From the NCBI GenBank assembly GCA_023450335.1, contig JAEXHA010000133.1:1-9265 (forward strand): a stretch of DNA of 9,265 nucleotides. Direction: 5' to 3'. Position 1 is the first letter of the stretch. Each line of letters begins with the position of its first letter. Under the pieces are notes generated by a model that saw nothing but the letters and a program-made list of their open reading frames with translations, ran no database searches and was not told where the DNA came from. Positions 1-6,572 of this stretch are shown here, in pieces. Both the position numbers and the translations under genes were made by a program. The stretch is from Actinomycetes bacterium. Its GTDB lineage: Bacteria > Actinomycetota > Actinomycetes > Actinomycetales > Microbacteriaceae.

Positions 1-2
1 CC

Positions 3-776
3 GGCATCCCGCTCGCCCCCAGCTTCGACCTGACCGCCCCGGCCGTCCCGCCCGCGCCGCGCGAGCCGATCGTCCGCGTCGCCGGCGCCGGCAAGCGGTT
101 CGGCCGCGGGCCGGTCGTCCTCGAGGACATCACCCTCGACATCGCCCCCGGCGAGTTCGTCTGCCTGCTGGGCGCCTCCGGGTGCGGCAAGTCGACCTTG
201 CTCAATCTCATCGCCGGCCTCGACGAACCGACCACCGGCACCGTCACCGCCCCCGACGCGGCCGTGATGTTCCAGGAATCGGCTCTCATGCCGTGGCTGA
301 CCGCCGCGCGCAATGTCCAGCTCGCGCTGCGGCTGCGCGGCGTGCCGCGTGCTGAGCGTGCCGCGCAGGCGCGAGAGCTGCTGGCCACCGTCAACCTCGC
401 CGATGCGGCCGACAAGCGGCCCCACGAGCTGTCGGGCGGCATGCGCCAGCGCGTGGCCCTGGCGCGTGCGCTCGCCCAGGACCGACCGGTGCTGCTGATG
501 GACGAGCCGTTCGCCGCCCTCGACGCGATCACCCGCGACCTGCTGCACGACGAGCTCGATCACGTCTGGCGGGTGACCGGGCGCACGATCGTGTTCGTCA
601 CCCACAACGTGCGAGAGGCACTGCGCCTGGGTCAACGCGTGGTGCTGCTGTCCAGCCGACCCGGTCGCGTCGCACGCGAATGGCGGGTGCCCGCCGGGCT
701 CAGCGCCGGCGTGGCCGGACGACTGGCCGGCGAGATCACCGAGCATCTGCGGAAGGAGCTGCGCAATGCCGTCTGA
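3..776 (+). CDS. ABC transporter ATP-binding protein, nitrate/sulfonate/taurine class (5' partial)
   Basis: This is the cytoplasmic ATPase that powers an importer of the SsuB/TauB/NrtD class. The reading frame is open from the left edge, with no ATG, GTG or TTG codon before the ATP-binding core, so the true start lies outside the window; 257 residues are visible, close to full family length. Walker A (GASGCGKST) is at 171-197, the Q-loop follows at MFQES (about 267), the signature LSGGMRQ starts at 429, Walker B (VLLMDEP) is at 489-509, and the H-loop His is the codon at 603-605. All catalytic elements are intact. The stop lies 11 bp inside the permease gene. The substrate cannot be read from the ATPase; the siroheme and ferredoxin genes downstream suggest a sulfur compound such as a sulfonate or sulfate ester. 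An ATG at 198 is inside the fold, just after Walker A, and is not the start. Confidence 0.93.
   Translation, partial: GIPLAPSFDLTAPAVPPAPREPIVRVAGAGKRFGRGPVVLEDITLDIAPGEFVCLLGASGCGKSTLLNLIAGLDEPTTGTVTAPDAAVMFQESALMPWLTAARNVQLALRLRGVPRAERAAQARELLATVNLADAADKRPHELSGGMRQRVALARALAQDRPVLLMDEPFAALDAITRDLLHDELDHVWRVTGRTIVFVTHNVREALRLGQRVVLLSSRPGRVAREWRVPAGLSAGVAGRLAGEITEHLRKELRNAV
751..758 (+). promoter_or_regulatory. Ribosome binding site of the ABC permease
   Basis: GGAAGGAG lies 7 nt before the ATG at 766, inside the end of the ATPase gene. It is the strongest Shine-Dalgarno in the operon and fixes the permease start, which overlaps the ATPase stop by 11 bp. Confidence 0.75.
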
Positions 777-1686
777 CATCCTCACCCGTGGCACCGACCG
801 GCCCGCCGCCGCACCTCCCGGGGCCACCGGCGACCTGCGTGACGTCGCAGCGGGCCTGGACCGGCTGCAGACCGGCGAACAGTCGCCCGGCGCCCGGTGG
901 CGCTCGTTGACCTCGTCGATGCTGCCGCCGCTGGTGTTCGTCGCCGTGCTGATCGCCGCCTGGCAGCTGTATGTCGTCATCGTCCAGCCTCGCCCTGACA
1001 TCGCCCCCGGCCCCCTGGACGTGCTCGGCGCGTTCGGGACCGCGTGGGAGAACGGGCGCGTGCAGCAGGCGGTGGTGACCAGTCTCGAGCGTGGCGTCGT
1101 CGGCTTCCTCATCGCGATCGTCGTGGCCACCCCGTTGGGGCTGCTGCTGGCCGAGGTGCGCCCGCTGCGCAAGGCCGTCGGTCCGATCGTGTCGGGCCTG
1201 CAGGTGCTGCCGTCGGTGGCGTGGGTGCCCGCGGCGATCATCTGGTTCGGCCTGAGCGACGCGACCGTGTACTTCGTGATCCTCATGGGCGCCATCCCCT
1301 CGATCGTCAACGGTCTGGTCGCCGGCGTCGACCAGGTGCCGCCGCAGCTGCGCCGGGTGGGCACCGTTCTGGGCGCCGGGCGGGTGCACCAGGCGGCGCT
1401 CATCGTGCTGCCGGCGTCGCTTCCCGGCTACGTCGCCGGCCTCAAGCAGGGCTGGGCGTTCTCCTGGCGCTCGCTCATGGCCGCGGAGATCATCGCCATG
1501 GGCGGGACGATCGGGTTCGGGTTGGGTGCGATGCTCCAGCAGAACCGTGAACTGGCGGACCTGGCCGGCGTGCTCGCCACGATCATCCTGATCCTGGCGA
1601 TCGGCATCATCGTCGAACTGATCGTGTTCGGCCCGATCGAGCGACGCCTGCTGCGTCGCCGCGGCTTGGGGGGAGGCATCCGATGA
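766..1686 (+). CDS. ABC transporter permease, SsuC/TauC/NrtB type
   Basis: This is the integral membrane partner of the ATPase just upstream, in the binding-protein-dependent permease superfamily. The 306-residue protein starts with about 50 hydrophilic residues, then shows a first hydrophobic helix (about 52-72), a cluster of helices between about 103 and 188, and a last helix at about 265-288 before a basic C-terminus. The cytoplasmic coupling loop (EAA loop) that docks on the ATPase is at about 198-222, recognisable by VGTVLGAGR followed by IVLPASLP. The start is set by a GGAAGGAG ribosome site, and the stop overlaps the next gene as ATGA. No periplasmic binding protein gene is in the window; it would be expected upstream. 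The sulfonate, sulfate ester or taurine specificity is inferred from context only; nitrate-type permeases have the same look. Confidence 0.92.
   Translation: MPSDILTRGTDRPAAAPPGATGDLRDVAAGLDRLQTGEQSPGARWRSLTSSMLPPLVFVAVLIAAWQLYVVIVQPRPDIAPGPLDVLGAFGTAWENGRVQQAVVTSLERGVVGFLIAIVVATPLGLLLAEVRPLRKAVGPIVSGLQVLPSVAWVPAAIIWFGLSDATVYFVILMGAIPSIVNGLVAGVDQVPPQLRRVGTVLGAGRVHQAALIVLPASLPGYVAGLKQGWAFSWRSLMAAEIIAMGGTIGFGLGAMLQQNRELADLAGVLATIILILAIGIIVELIVFGPIERRLLRRRGLGGGIR
1672..1676 (+). promoter_or_regulatory. Ribosome binding site of cobA
   Basis: GGAGG lies 6 nt before the ATG at 1683, in the last codons of the permease gene, and supports an ATGA overlap start for the methyltransferase. Confidence 0.7.
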
Positions 1687-2468
1687 CCGGACAGGTGCAA
1701 CTGGTGGGGGCCGGCCCCGGGGATGCCGGGCTGCTCACGCTGCGCGGCCTGCGCGCCCTCGAGCGGGCCGACGTCATCGTCGCCGACCGCCTCGGCGCCC
1801 GTGCGGTGCTCGACGGGCTCGCCGCCGACGGCGTGACGCTGCGCGCCGAGGTGATCGACGTGGGCAAGCTTCCCGGCCACCACGCCGTGCCGCAGGATGC
1901 CATCAACGCGCTGCTCGTTGCGCGGGCCCGCGCCGGCGCGCGCGTCGTCCGTCTGAAGGGCGGCGACCCGTACGTGTTCGGCCGCGGCGGCGAGGAGTTG
2001 GCCTACTGCCGCGAGCACGGCATCGATGCGGAGATCATCTCCGGCGTCACCAGTGCCGTCGCGGTGCCTGCCCTCGCCGGCGTCCCCCTCACTCACCGCG
2101 GTGTCGCGACGGCGTTCACTGTCGTGACCGCGCACGACCAGATCGTCGAACTCGGCGGCGGACGCGAACACACCGTCGTGCTGATGATGGGCATCGGCAC
2201 CCTCGCGCACTCGGCCCACGTCCTCGCCTGTGGCCGGCGCGGCGCCGATTGCCCCGTCGCGATCGTGGAGGACGGGTTCGGCCACCGCCAGCGCGTCACC
2301 GTCGGGACGCTGTCCACCATCGCCGCGCAGGCCGCTGTGCGCGGCGTGCGCTCACCCGCCGTCGTCGTGGTCGGCGACGTCGTCGCCCTCAGCCCCTACG
2401 CACCCGCAGAGCTCGCCGCGCAGGTCGCGCCGACCGAGCCGTCCCTGATCAGAAAGGCAGTCCCGTGA
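1683..2468 (+). CDS. cobA: Uroporphyrinogen-III C-methyltransferase (SUMT)
   Basis: The enzyme transfers two methyl groups from S-adenosylmethionine to uroporphyrinogen III, giving precorrin-2, the branch point to siroheme and cobalamin. The 261 residues match a stand-alone SUMT, without the dehydrogenase/ferrochelatase half of CysG. Visible family motifs are VGAGPGDAGLLTLRG (8-22), the GK...GHH..PQ..IN block (61-75), the SAM-site motif VRLKGGDPYVFGRGGEE (89-105), GVTSAVAVPA..GVPLTHRG (121-140) and the closing SPAVVVVGDVV (224-234). Residue 120 is Ser where many relatives have the Pro of a PG pair. The start overlaps the permease stop (ATGA) and the stop overlaps the next start (GTGA). Between a transporter and a ferredoxin reductase, the likely end product is siroheme for sulfite reductase (or nitrite reductase), not cobalamin. 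The precorrin-2 dehydrogenase and ferrochelatase are not in the window. Confidence 0.94.
   Translation: MTGQVQLVGAGPGDAGLLTLRGLRALERADVIVADRLGARAVLDGLAADGVTLRAEVIDVGKLPGHHAVPQDAINALLVARARAGARVVRLKGGDPYVFGRGGEELAYCREHGIDAEIISGVTSAVAVPALAGVPLTHRGVATAFTVVTAHDQIVELGGGREHTVVLMMGIGTLAHSAHVLACGRRGADCPVAIVEDGFGHRQRVTVGTLSTIAAQAAVRGVRSPAVVVVGDVVALSPYAPAELAAQVAPTEPSLIRKAVP
2453..2457 (+). promoter_or_regulatory. Ribosome binding site that selects the GTG start of fprA
   Basis: AAAGG ends 7 nt before the GTG at 2465. It supports this start over the in-frame ATG at 2249, whose first 72 codons lie inside cobA and translate to an arginine-rich string typical of an out-of-frame reading. Confidence 0.6.
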
Positions 2469-3850
2469 CCGAATCGGCCACCTCTCCCGTCCACCTGCGC
2501 GTCGCGATCGTCGGCGCCGGCCCTGCGGGCATCTACGCCGGCAACATCCTGTCCGGCGCTGTCTCCGCCGCCGGCGGTGCGGTCTCGATCGACCTGTTCG
2601 AGTCGCTACCGGCCCCATACGGCCTGATCCGCTACGGGGTGGCCCCCGATCACCCGCGCATCAAGGGGATCGTCACAAGCCTGCACGACATGCTCGACGC
2701 GGGCGTGATCCGGCTGATCGGCAACGTCGAGGTGGGCCGCGACGTCGGCCTGGAAGAGCTCGGCGAGCGCTATGACGCTGTCATCCTGGCCACCGGCGCG
2801 ACGCGCGACGCGGCACTGGACATTCCCGGCATCGACCTGCCCGGCTCGTACGGCGCAGCCGACTTCGTCGCCTGGTACGACGGTCACCCCGACGTGCCGC
2901 GCACCTGGCCGCTCGACGCGCGGCACGTCGCCGTGATCGGCAACGGCAACGTCGCCCTCGACGTGGCCCGGGTGCTCGCCAAACCCGCCGATGACCTGCT
3001 CAGCACCGAGATCCCTGACACGGTGCACGCCGGTCTGCAGGCGTCGCCGGTGACCGACGTGCACGTGTTCGGGCGCCGCGGACCACAGGACATCAAGTTC
3101 ACACCCATCGAACTCAGAGAGCTCGGCGAGGTGCACGACGTCGACATCGTGCTGCACGAAGAGGACTTCGCACATCTCGACGGCTTCACGCCGCCGAACA
3201 ACCAGCTCAAGGTCATGCTGCGCACGTTCGACCAGTGGCGCGCGCGTGAGATCGGCACGGCCACGCGCCGCCTGCACCTGCACTTCCACCGCACGCCGGT
3301 CGAGGTCCTGGGCACCGACCGCGTCGAGGGACTGCGCTTCGAGCGCAACGTGCCCAACACCGACGGCACGGTCACCGGCACGGGCGAATTCGTCGACTAT
3401 CCCGTCGAGGCCGTCTATCGCGCGGTCGGCTACTACGGCACTCCGGTGGTGGGCGCCCCCTTCGACGCCGAGGCCGGCGTCGTTCCCAACGTGGCCGGCC
3501 GCGTCGTCGACGCGGGTGCTCCGGTGACCGGTCTGTACGCGACCGGCTGGATCAAGCGCGGCCCGGTGGGGCTGATCGGGCACACCAAGTCCGACGCCCT
3601 CGAGACCGTCGAGCACCTCGTCGCCGACGCCGCCGCCGGGCTGCTGCCGGCTCCGACGGTGACCGGCGATGTGCTCGAACTGCTGGCCGAACGCGAGGTG
3701 CCGTTCACCACGTGGGACGGCTGGCTGCAGCTCGACGCTCATGAGCGCACATTGGGCCAGACGCATGAGCACGTCCGAGAGCGGGTCAAGGTGGTGCCCC
3801 GCGACGAGCAGGTGGCCCTCTCGAGCGCGGGCGCGCTGAGCCGCTCGTGA
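2465..3850 (+). CDS. fprA: FprA-type NADPH:ferredoxin reductase (adrenodoxin-reductase family)
   Basis: This FAD enzyme moves electrons between NADPH and ferredoxin. With the GTG start the protein has 461 residues, close to mycobacterial FprA (about 456). The FAD motif IVGAGPAGIYAG is at the N-terminus, followed by PYGLIRYGVAPDHPRIKGI, a family hallmark. The NADP Rossmann motif is VIGNGNVALDVARVL, with FGRRGP downstream, and the C-terminal FAD/NADP contact is GWIKRGPVGLIGHTKSDA. Overlap with cobA is GTGA (2465-2468), and the stop overlaps the ferredoxin start in the same way. Being sandwiched between SUMT and a ferredoxin gene points to reduction of that ferredoxin for a ferredoxin-dependent sulfite reductase, by analogy with the fpr2-cys cluster of Corynebacterium. 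The sequence shows no damage; the partner choice is inference. Confidence 0.95.
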   Translation: MTESATSPVHLRVAIVGAGPAGIYAGNILSGAVSAAGGAVSIDLFESLPAPYGLIRYGVAPDHPRIKGIVTSLHDMLDAGVIRLIGNVEVGRDVGLEELGERYDAVILATGATRDAALDIPGIDLPGSYGAADFVAWYDGHPDVPRTWPLDARHVAVIGNGNVALDVARVLAKPADDLLSTEIPDTVHAGLQASPVTDVHVFGRRGPQDIKFTPIELRELGEVHDVDIVLHEEDFAHLDGFTPPNNQLKVMLRTFDQWRAREIGTATRRLHLHFHRTPVEVLGTDRVEGLRFERNVPNTDGTVTGTGEFVDYPVEAVYRAVGYYGTPVVGAPFDAEAGVVPNVAGRVVDAGAPVTGLYATGWIKRGPVGLIGHTKSDALETVEHLVADAAAGLLPAPTVTGDVLELLAEREVPFTTWDGWLQLDAHERTLGQTHEHVRERVKVVPRDEQVALSSAGALSRS

Positions 3851-4167
3851 CCTACGTCATCGCGTTGCCCTGCGTCGACGTCAAAGACCGCGCCTGCGTC
3901 GACGAGTGTCCGGTCGACTGCATCTATGAGGGTGAGCGGTCGTTGTACATCCATCCGGATGAGTGCGTGGACTGCGGCGCCTGCGAACCGGTGTGCCCTG
4001 TGGAGGCCATCTTCTACGAAGACGATCTTCCCGACGAGTGGCAGGAGTACTACACGGCCAACGTCGGGTTCTTCGATGACCTCGGCTCGCCGGGCGGCGC
4101 CGCCAAGCTCGGCCCCGTCGCCACAGATCACCCGCTGATCGCCGCGCTGCCACCTCAAAACCGGTAG
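3847..4167 (+). CDS. fdxA: 7Fe ferredoxin, [3Fe-4S][4Fe-4S]
   Basis: This is a small acidic electron carrier of 106 residues. The start is GTG, overlapping the fprA stop as GTGA. Cysteines sit at 9, 17, 21, 25, 40, 43, 46 and 50, the Azotobacter/mycobacterial 7Fe pattern shifted by the initial Met. By family knowledge, C9, C17 and C50 bind the 3Fe-4S cluster, C21, C40, C43 and C46 bind the 4Fe-4S cluster, and C25 is free. The segment CPVDCIYEG...YIHPDECVDCGACEPVCP and the tail GSPGGAAKLG are very close to the Mycobacterium protein as I remember it. There is no strong Shine-Dalgarno, so translation probably depends on coupling to fprA. The likely role is acceptor for the adjacent reductase and donor to a siroheme sulfite reductase, and perhaps to the flavoprotein encoded next. 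Confidence 0.96.
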   Translation: MTYVIALPCVDVKDRACVDECPVDCIYEGERSLYIHPDECVDCGACEPVCPVEAIFYEDDLPDEWQEYYTANVGFFDDLGSPGGAAKLGPVATDHPLIAALPPQNR

Positions 4168-4204
4168 CGCGCCACCTGGCGATCACGCAGAGACGCAACG
4201 TTTC

Positions 4205-4211
4205 AGAAAGG
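4205..4211 (+). promoter_or_regulatory. Ribosome binding site of the thioredoxin-reductase-like gene
   Basis: AGAAAGG lies 7 nt before the ATG at 4219, in the 51-bp gap after fdxA. No convincing promoter is visible in that gap, so the gene is probably the last of the operon. Confidence 0.55.
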
Positions 4212-4218
4212 CTGAAGG

Positions 4219-5232
4219 ATGATCGAGTTGGATGCCGGGGATGCGACCGAGGTCGACGTCCTCATCATCGGCGGCGGCCCGGCAGGGTTGTCGGCAGCGC
4301 TGAATCTCGCCCGCGCGCGGTCATCGGTCGTGCTGGTCGATGCCGGCCGGCCGCGCAACGCCGCAACCCTGCGTTCGCACGGCTTCCTCACCCGCGACGG
4401 CATCTCCCCCATCGAGCTGCGCAAGCTCGCTCGCGCCGAGCTCGACGGCTACCCGACCGTGCGCATCCTCGACCGCACGCTGGTGACCGCCCTGGTCGAG
4501 GCGCCGGCCGGCGGGTCCGGCCGCACGCGCATCTCCGCCGGGGTGAGAGATGCCGGCGAGCGTGGCCCCCTGCGGTTCATCGCCGCGCTGCGGGGCCGTG
4601 GCCCCGGCATCCCTCCCGCCGTCGCCGCGCGCTCAGTGCTGGTGGCGACCGGGCTGGGTGAGACCCTGCCCGACCTGCCGAGCCTGCGGGCGTTCTACGG
4701 GATGAGCGTGTTCAGCTGCGCGGCCTGCGACGCGTGGGAGCTGCAGGACAAGCCGCTGGCCCTCATCGGCGAGACCGCCGATCTGGCCGACCGCGCCCGG
4801 CTCATCGCGAGCTGGACCGACCGGCTCACGGTCTTCACGAATGGCGCCGACGTCGTCGACACCGTCGAAGAGGCCGAGCTCGCCGCCGCCGGGATCATCG
4901 TCGAGCGTCGCCGCATCGCCGACCTCGAGGGTGACCGCGGGGCGGTGACCGCGGTGCGCCTGGAGGACGGTTCGCGTGTCGCGGTGGAGGGCGGGTTCAT
5001 CCGCCCTCAGTGGCACCCGAAACTCGACTTCCTCCGCACGCTCGATGTCGAACGCGATCGCCACGGCAACCTGACCACCGACCGTTCCGGACGCACATCG
5101 ATGGCCGGCGTCTACGCGGCGGGCGATGCCGCCGCTCCCGGACCGCAACAGCTGATCGTCGCTGCCGGCCAGGGTGCGCGCGCCGCCGCCGTCATCGTGC
5201 ACGACCGCATCGGCGTGCGCACGGCGCACTGA
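4219..5232 (+). CDS. Thioredoxin-reductase-like FAD disulfide oxidoreductase with degenerate NADPH motif
   Basis: The 337-residue protein has the low-Mr thioredoxin reductase layout. An N-terminal FAD motif (VLIIGGGPAGLSAALNLAR, about 14-32) is followed by the ATG(LGE) strand at 143-148. The redox pair C167-A-A-C170 in FSCAACDAW corresponds to the CATC of TrxR. The second FAD motif is YAAGDAAAPGPQQLIVAAGQGA at 299-320 (described in part: AAGD, QQ, AAGQGA). The middle domain is unusual: where NADPH-dependent enzymes have G-x-G-x-x-A, this one reads GETADLA (184-190), keeping only the first Gly, and the HRR patch for the NADPH phosphate is replaced by VFTNGADVV. Relatives with a WT..LTVFTNG segment exist and are usually labelled generic NAD(P)/FAD oxidoreductases. 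Coming right after Fpr and ferredoxin, it may take electrons from ferredoxin and reduce thioredoxin or a sulfur-pathway disulfide. The substrate is unknown. Confidence 0.88.
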   Translation: MIELDAGDATEVDVLIIGGGPAGLSAALNLARARSSVVLVDAGRPRNAATLRSHGFLTRDGISPIELRKLARAELDGYPTVRILDRTLVTALVEAPAGGSGRTRISAGVRDAGERGPLRFIAALRGRGPGIPPAVAARSVLVATGLGETLPDLPSLRAFYGMSVFSCAACDAWELQDKPLALIGETADLADRARLIASWTDRLTVFTNGADVVDTVEEAELAAAGIIVERRRIADLEGDRGAVTAVRLEDGSRVAVEGGFIRPQWHPKLDFLRTLDVERDRHGNLTTDRSGRTSMAGVYAAGDAAAPGPQQLIVAAGQGARAAAVIVHDRIGVRTAH

Positions 5233-5248
5233 GCCGGGCGAGCCCGGC
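5233..5248. terminator. Hairpin in the convergent gap, likely bidirectional terminator
   Basis: GCCGGGC-GA-GCCCGGC is a perfect 7-bp inverted repeat that fills almost all of the 19-bp gap between the plus-strand reductase stop and the minus-strand dcd stop. There is no T-run on either side, as is common for high-GC actinomycetes, so efficiency cannot be judged from sequence. Confidence 0.6.
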
Positions 5249-5251
5249 CGC

Positions 5252-5857
5252 TCAGCCGCCGATCGCACCGGCGTCGGTGCTGCCGACGTCGGTGCGGTGG
5301 AAGCTCTGGAATGAGCGTGACGCGGTCGGGCCGCGCTGACCGTGATAGCGGTTGAGGTACGGGCCGGTGCCGTACGGGTTCTCGGTCGGCGACGTGAGGC
5401 GGAAGAAGCAGAGCTGACCGATCTTCATGCCCGGCCACAGCTTGATCGGCAGGGTCGCGACGTTCGACAGTTCGAGGGTGACGTGCCCCGAGAAGCCGGG
5501 ATCGATGAAACCGGCGGTCGAATGCGTCAGCAGGCCGAGCCGCCCCAGTGACGATTTGCCTTCCAGACGCGCGGCGATGTCGTCGGGCAGGGTGACCTGC
5601 TCGAACGTGGAGCCGAGCACGAACTCACCCGGGTGCAGGATGAACGGCTCATCGGGCGCGACCTCGATGAGGTGGGTCAGGTCGGGCTGATCCTCGGCGG
5701 GATCGATGAACGGATACTTGTGGTTGTCGAACAGTCGGAAGTAGCGGTCGAGTCGCACGTCGACGCTCGACGGCTGGACCATCGACGGTTCCCAGGGGTC
5801 GAGGCCGACCCGGCCTGAGGCGATCTCACCACGGATGTCTCGGTCACTGAGCAGCAC
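5252..5857 (-). CDS. dcd: dCTP deaminase (bifunctional dCTP deaminase/dUTPase type)
   Basis: The enzyme deaminates dCTP toward dUMP synthesis for dTMP supply. The 201-residue protein starts at the GTG at 5857 (V-LLSDRDIRGEI), as homologues do; upstream in-frame codons to 5974 run into the response regulator gene and look non-coding. The core GKSSLGRLGLLTHSTAGFIDPG is present, and S102, R106 and catalytic E129 (TLELSN) have exactly the spacing of E. coli Ser111, Arg115 and Glu138. The HSTAGFIDPGF...TLELSN version resembles the mycobacterial and archaeal enzymes that also remove pyrophosphate to give dUMP directly; bifunctionality is inferred. The C-terminus QRGPTASRSFQSFHRT is the normal nucleotide-covering tail, followed by a short variable extension. 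The gene lies downstream of, and on the same strand as, the response regulator, 46 bp away, but seems to have its own promoter. No Shine-Dalgarno is seen. Confidence 0.97.
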   Translation of the reverse strand: MLLSDRDIRGEIASGRVGLDPWEPSMVQPSSVDVRLDRYFRLFDNHKYPFIDPAEDQPDLTHLIEVAPDEPFILHPGEFVLGSTFEQVTLPDDIAARLEGKSSLGRLGLLTHSTAGFIDPGFSGHVTLELSNVATLPIKLWPGMKIGQLCFFRLTSPTENPYGTGPYLNRYHGQRGPTASRSFQSFHRTDVGSTDAGAIGG

Positions 5858-5863
5858 CCGTCC

Positions 5864-5869
5864 AGCGTA
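5864..5869 (-). promoter_or_regulatory. -10 box of dcd, placed for a leaderless transcript
   Basis: On the minus strand TACGCT (TANNNT consensus) ends at 5864, so a start site 7 nt later falls exactly on the G of the dcd GTG at 5857. No TTGACA-like -35 box stands out at normal spacing, which is common in actinobacteria. It would give dcd expression independent of the two-component operon. Confidence 0.5.
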
Positions 5870-5903
5870 GTGGCGCCGCGGGCACTCCTGCTCACGGGCG
5901 CCG

Positions 5904-6572
5904 TCACGGCTCGGCGGGGCTGAGCAGCAGTGTCTCGTACGCGTAGATGACGCACTGCGCGCGATCGTGTGCACCGATCTTCGCCATGATGCGCTTCACG
6001 TGGGTCTTGGCCGTGTGGGCTGAGATGTGCAGCTGCGCGGCAATCTCGTCGTTGGACAGCCCCCGACCGACGAGAATGAGGATCTCGCGCTCCCGCGGGG
6101 TGAGGATGCCGGGGTCCCCGACCGCACGACCCGTGGGCACGGGCGCGGTCTCCAGATAGGTGCGGATGAGGCTGCGCGTCGCGGTGGGCGACAGCAGCGC
6201 GTCACCGGCGTGGACGGCGCGGACGGCGTGGGCGATCTCACCCGGGTCGGCGCCTTTGCCGATAAAACCGCTCGCCCCGGCACGCAGCGCGGCGGCGACG
6301 TTCTCGTCCTCTTCGAAGGTGGTGAGGATGAGCACGCGCGTGGCGGCGAGCGCGGCATCTCCGCAGATGACCGTGGTCGCGTGGATGCCGTCCATGCCCG
6401 GCATCCGGATGTCCATGAGCAGGACGTCCGGGCGGTGTGCGCGGGCCAGCTCGACGGCCTGGGCTCCGTCGGCCGCCTCCCCGATGATCGCGATGTCGGG
6501 CTCGGCGCCGAGCAGCTGGGTGACCCCGGTGCGGATGAGGGCCTGGTCGTCGGCCATCCCGACGCGGATCAT
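5904..6572 (-). CDS. NarL/LuxR-family response regulator
   Basis: This is a 222-residue DNA-binding regulator activated by phosphorylation. The receiver domain (about 1-120) has the acidic pair D8/D9, phospho-acceptor D54 in LLMDIRMPGMDG, switch threonines in LTTF (about 84-85) and the conserved Lys106 in GFIGKGA. The C-terminal LuxR/GerE helix-turn-helix spans about 157-212, beginning LTPREREILILVGRGLSNDEIA and including ISAHTAKTHVKRIMAKI. All expected phosphorylation residues are present. The start ATG overlaps the kinase stop (ATGA on the minus strand), so the two are co-translated and surely a cognate pair. It probably binds in the divergent region 7754-7878, where a perfect inverted repeat is found. 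The signal and regulon cannot be deduced. Confidence 0.96.
   Translation of the reverse strand: MIRVGMADDQALIRTGVTQLLGAEPDIAIIGEAADGAQAVELARAHRPDVLLMDIRMPGMDGIHATTVICGDAALAATRVLILTTFEEDENVAAALRAGASGFIGKGADPGEIAHAVRAVHAGDALLSPTATRSLIRTYLETAPVPTGRAVGDPGILTPREREILILVGRGLSNDEIAAQLHISAHTAKTHVKRIMAKIGAHDRAQCVIYAYETLLLSPAEP

Noticed and set aside
2249..2464. In-frame ATG extension of fprA by 72 residues
   Set aside because: It lies wholly within cobA, translates to an arginine-rich string, and a ribosome site plus GTGA overlap supports 2465; FprA homologues begin at about this point.
2606..3772. 388-residue minus-strand open frame opposite fprA
   Set aside because: A shadow of fprA with no recognisable domain; long antisense frames are common at this GC content.
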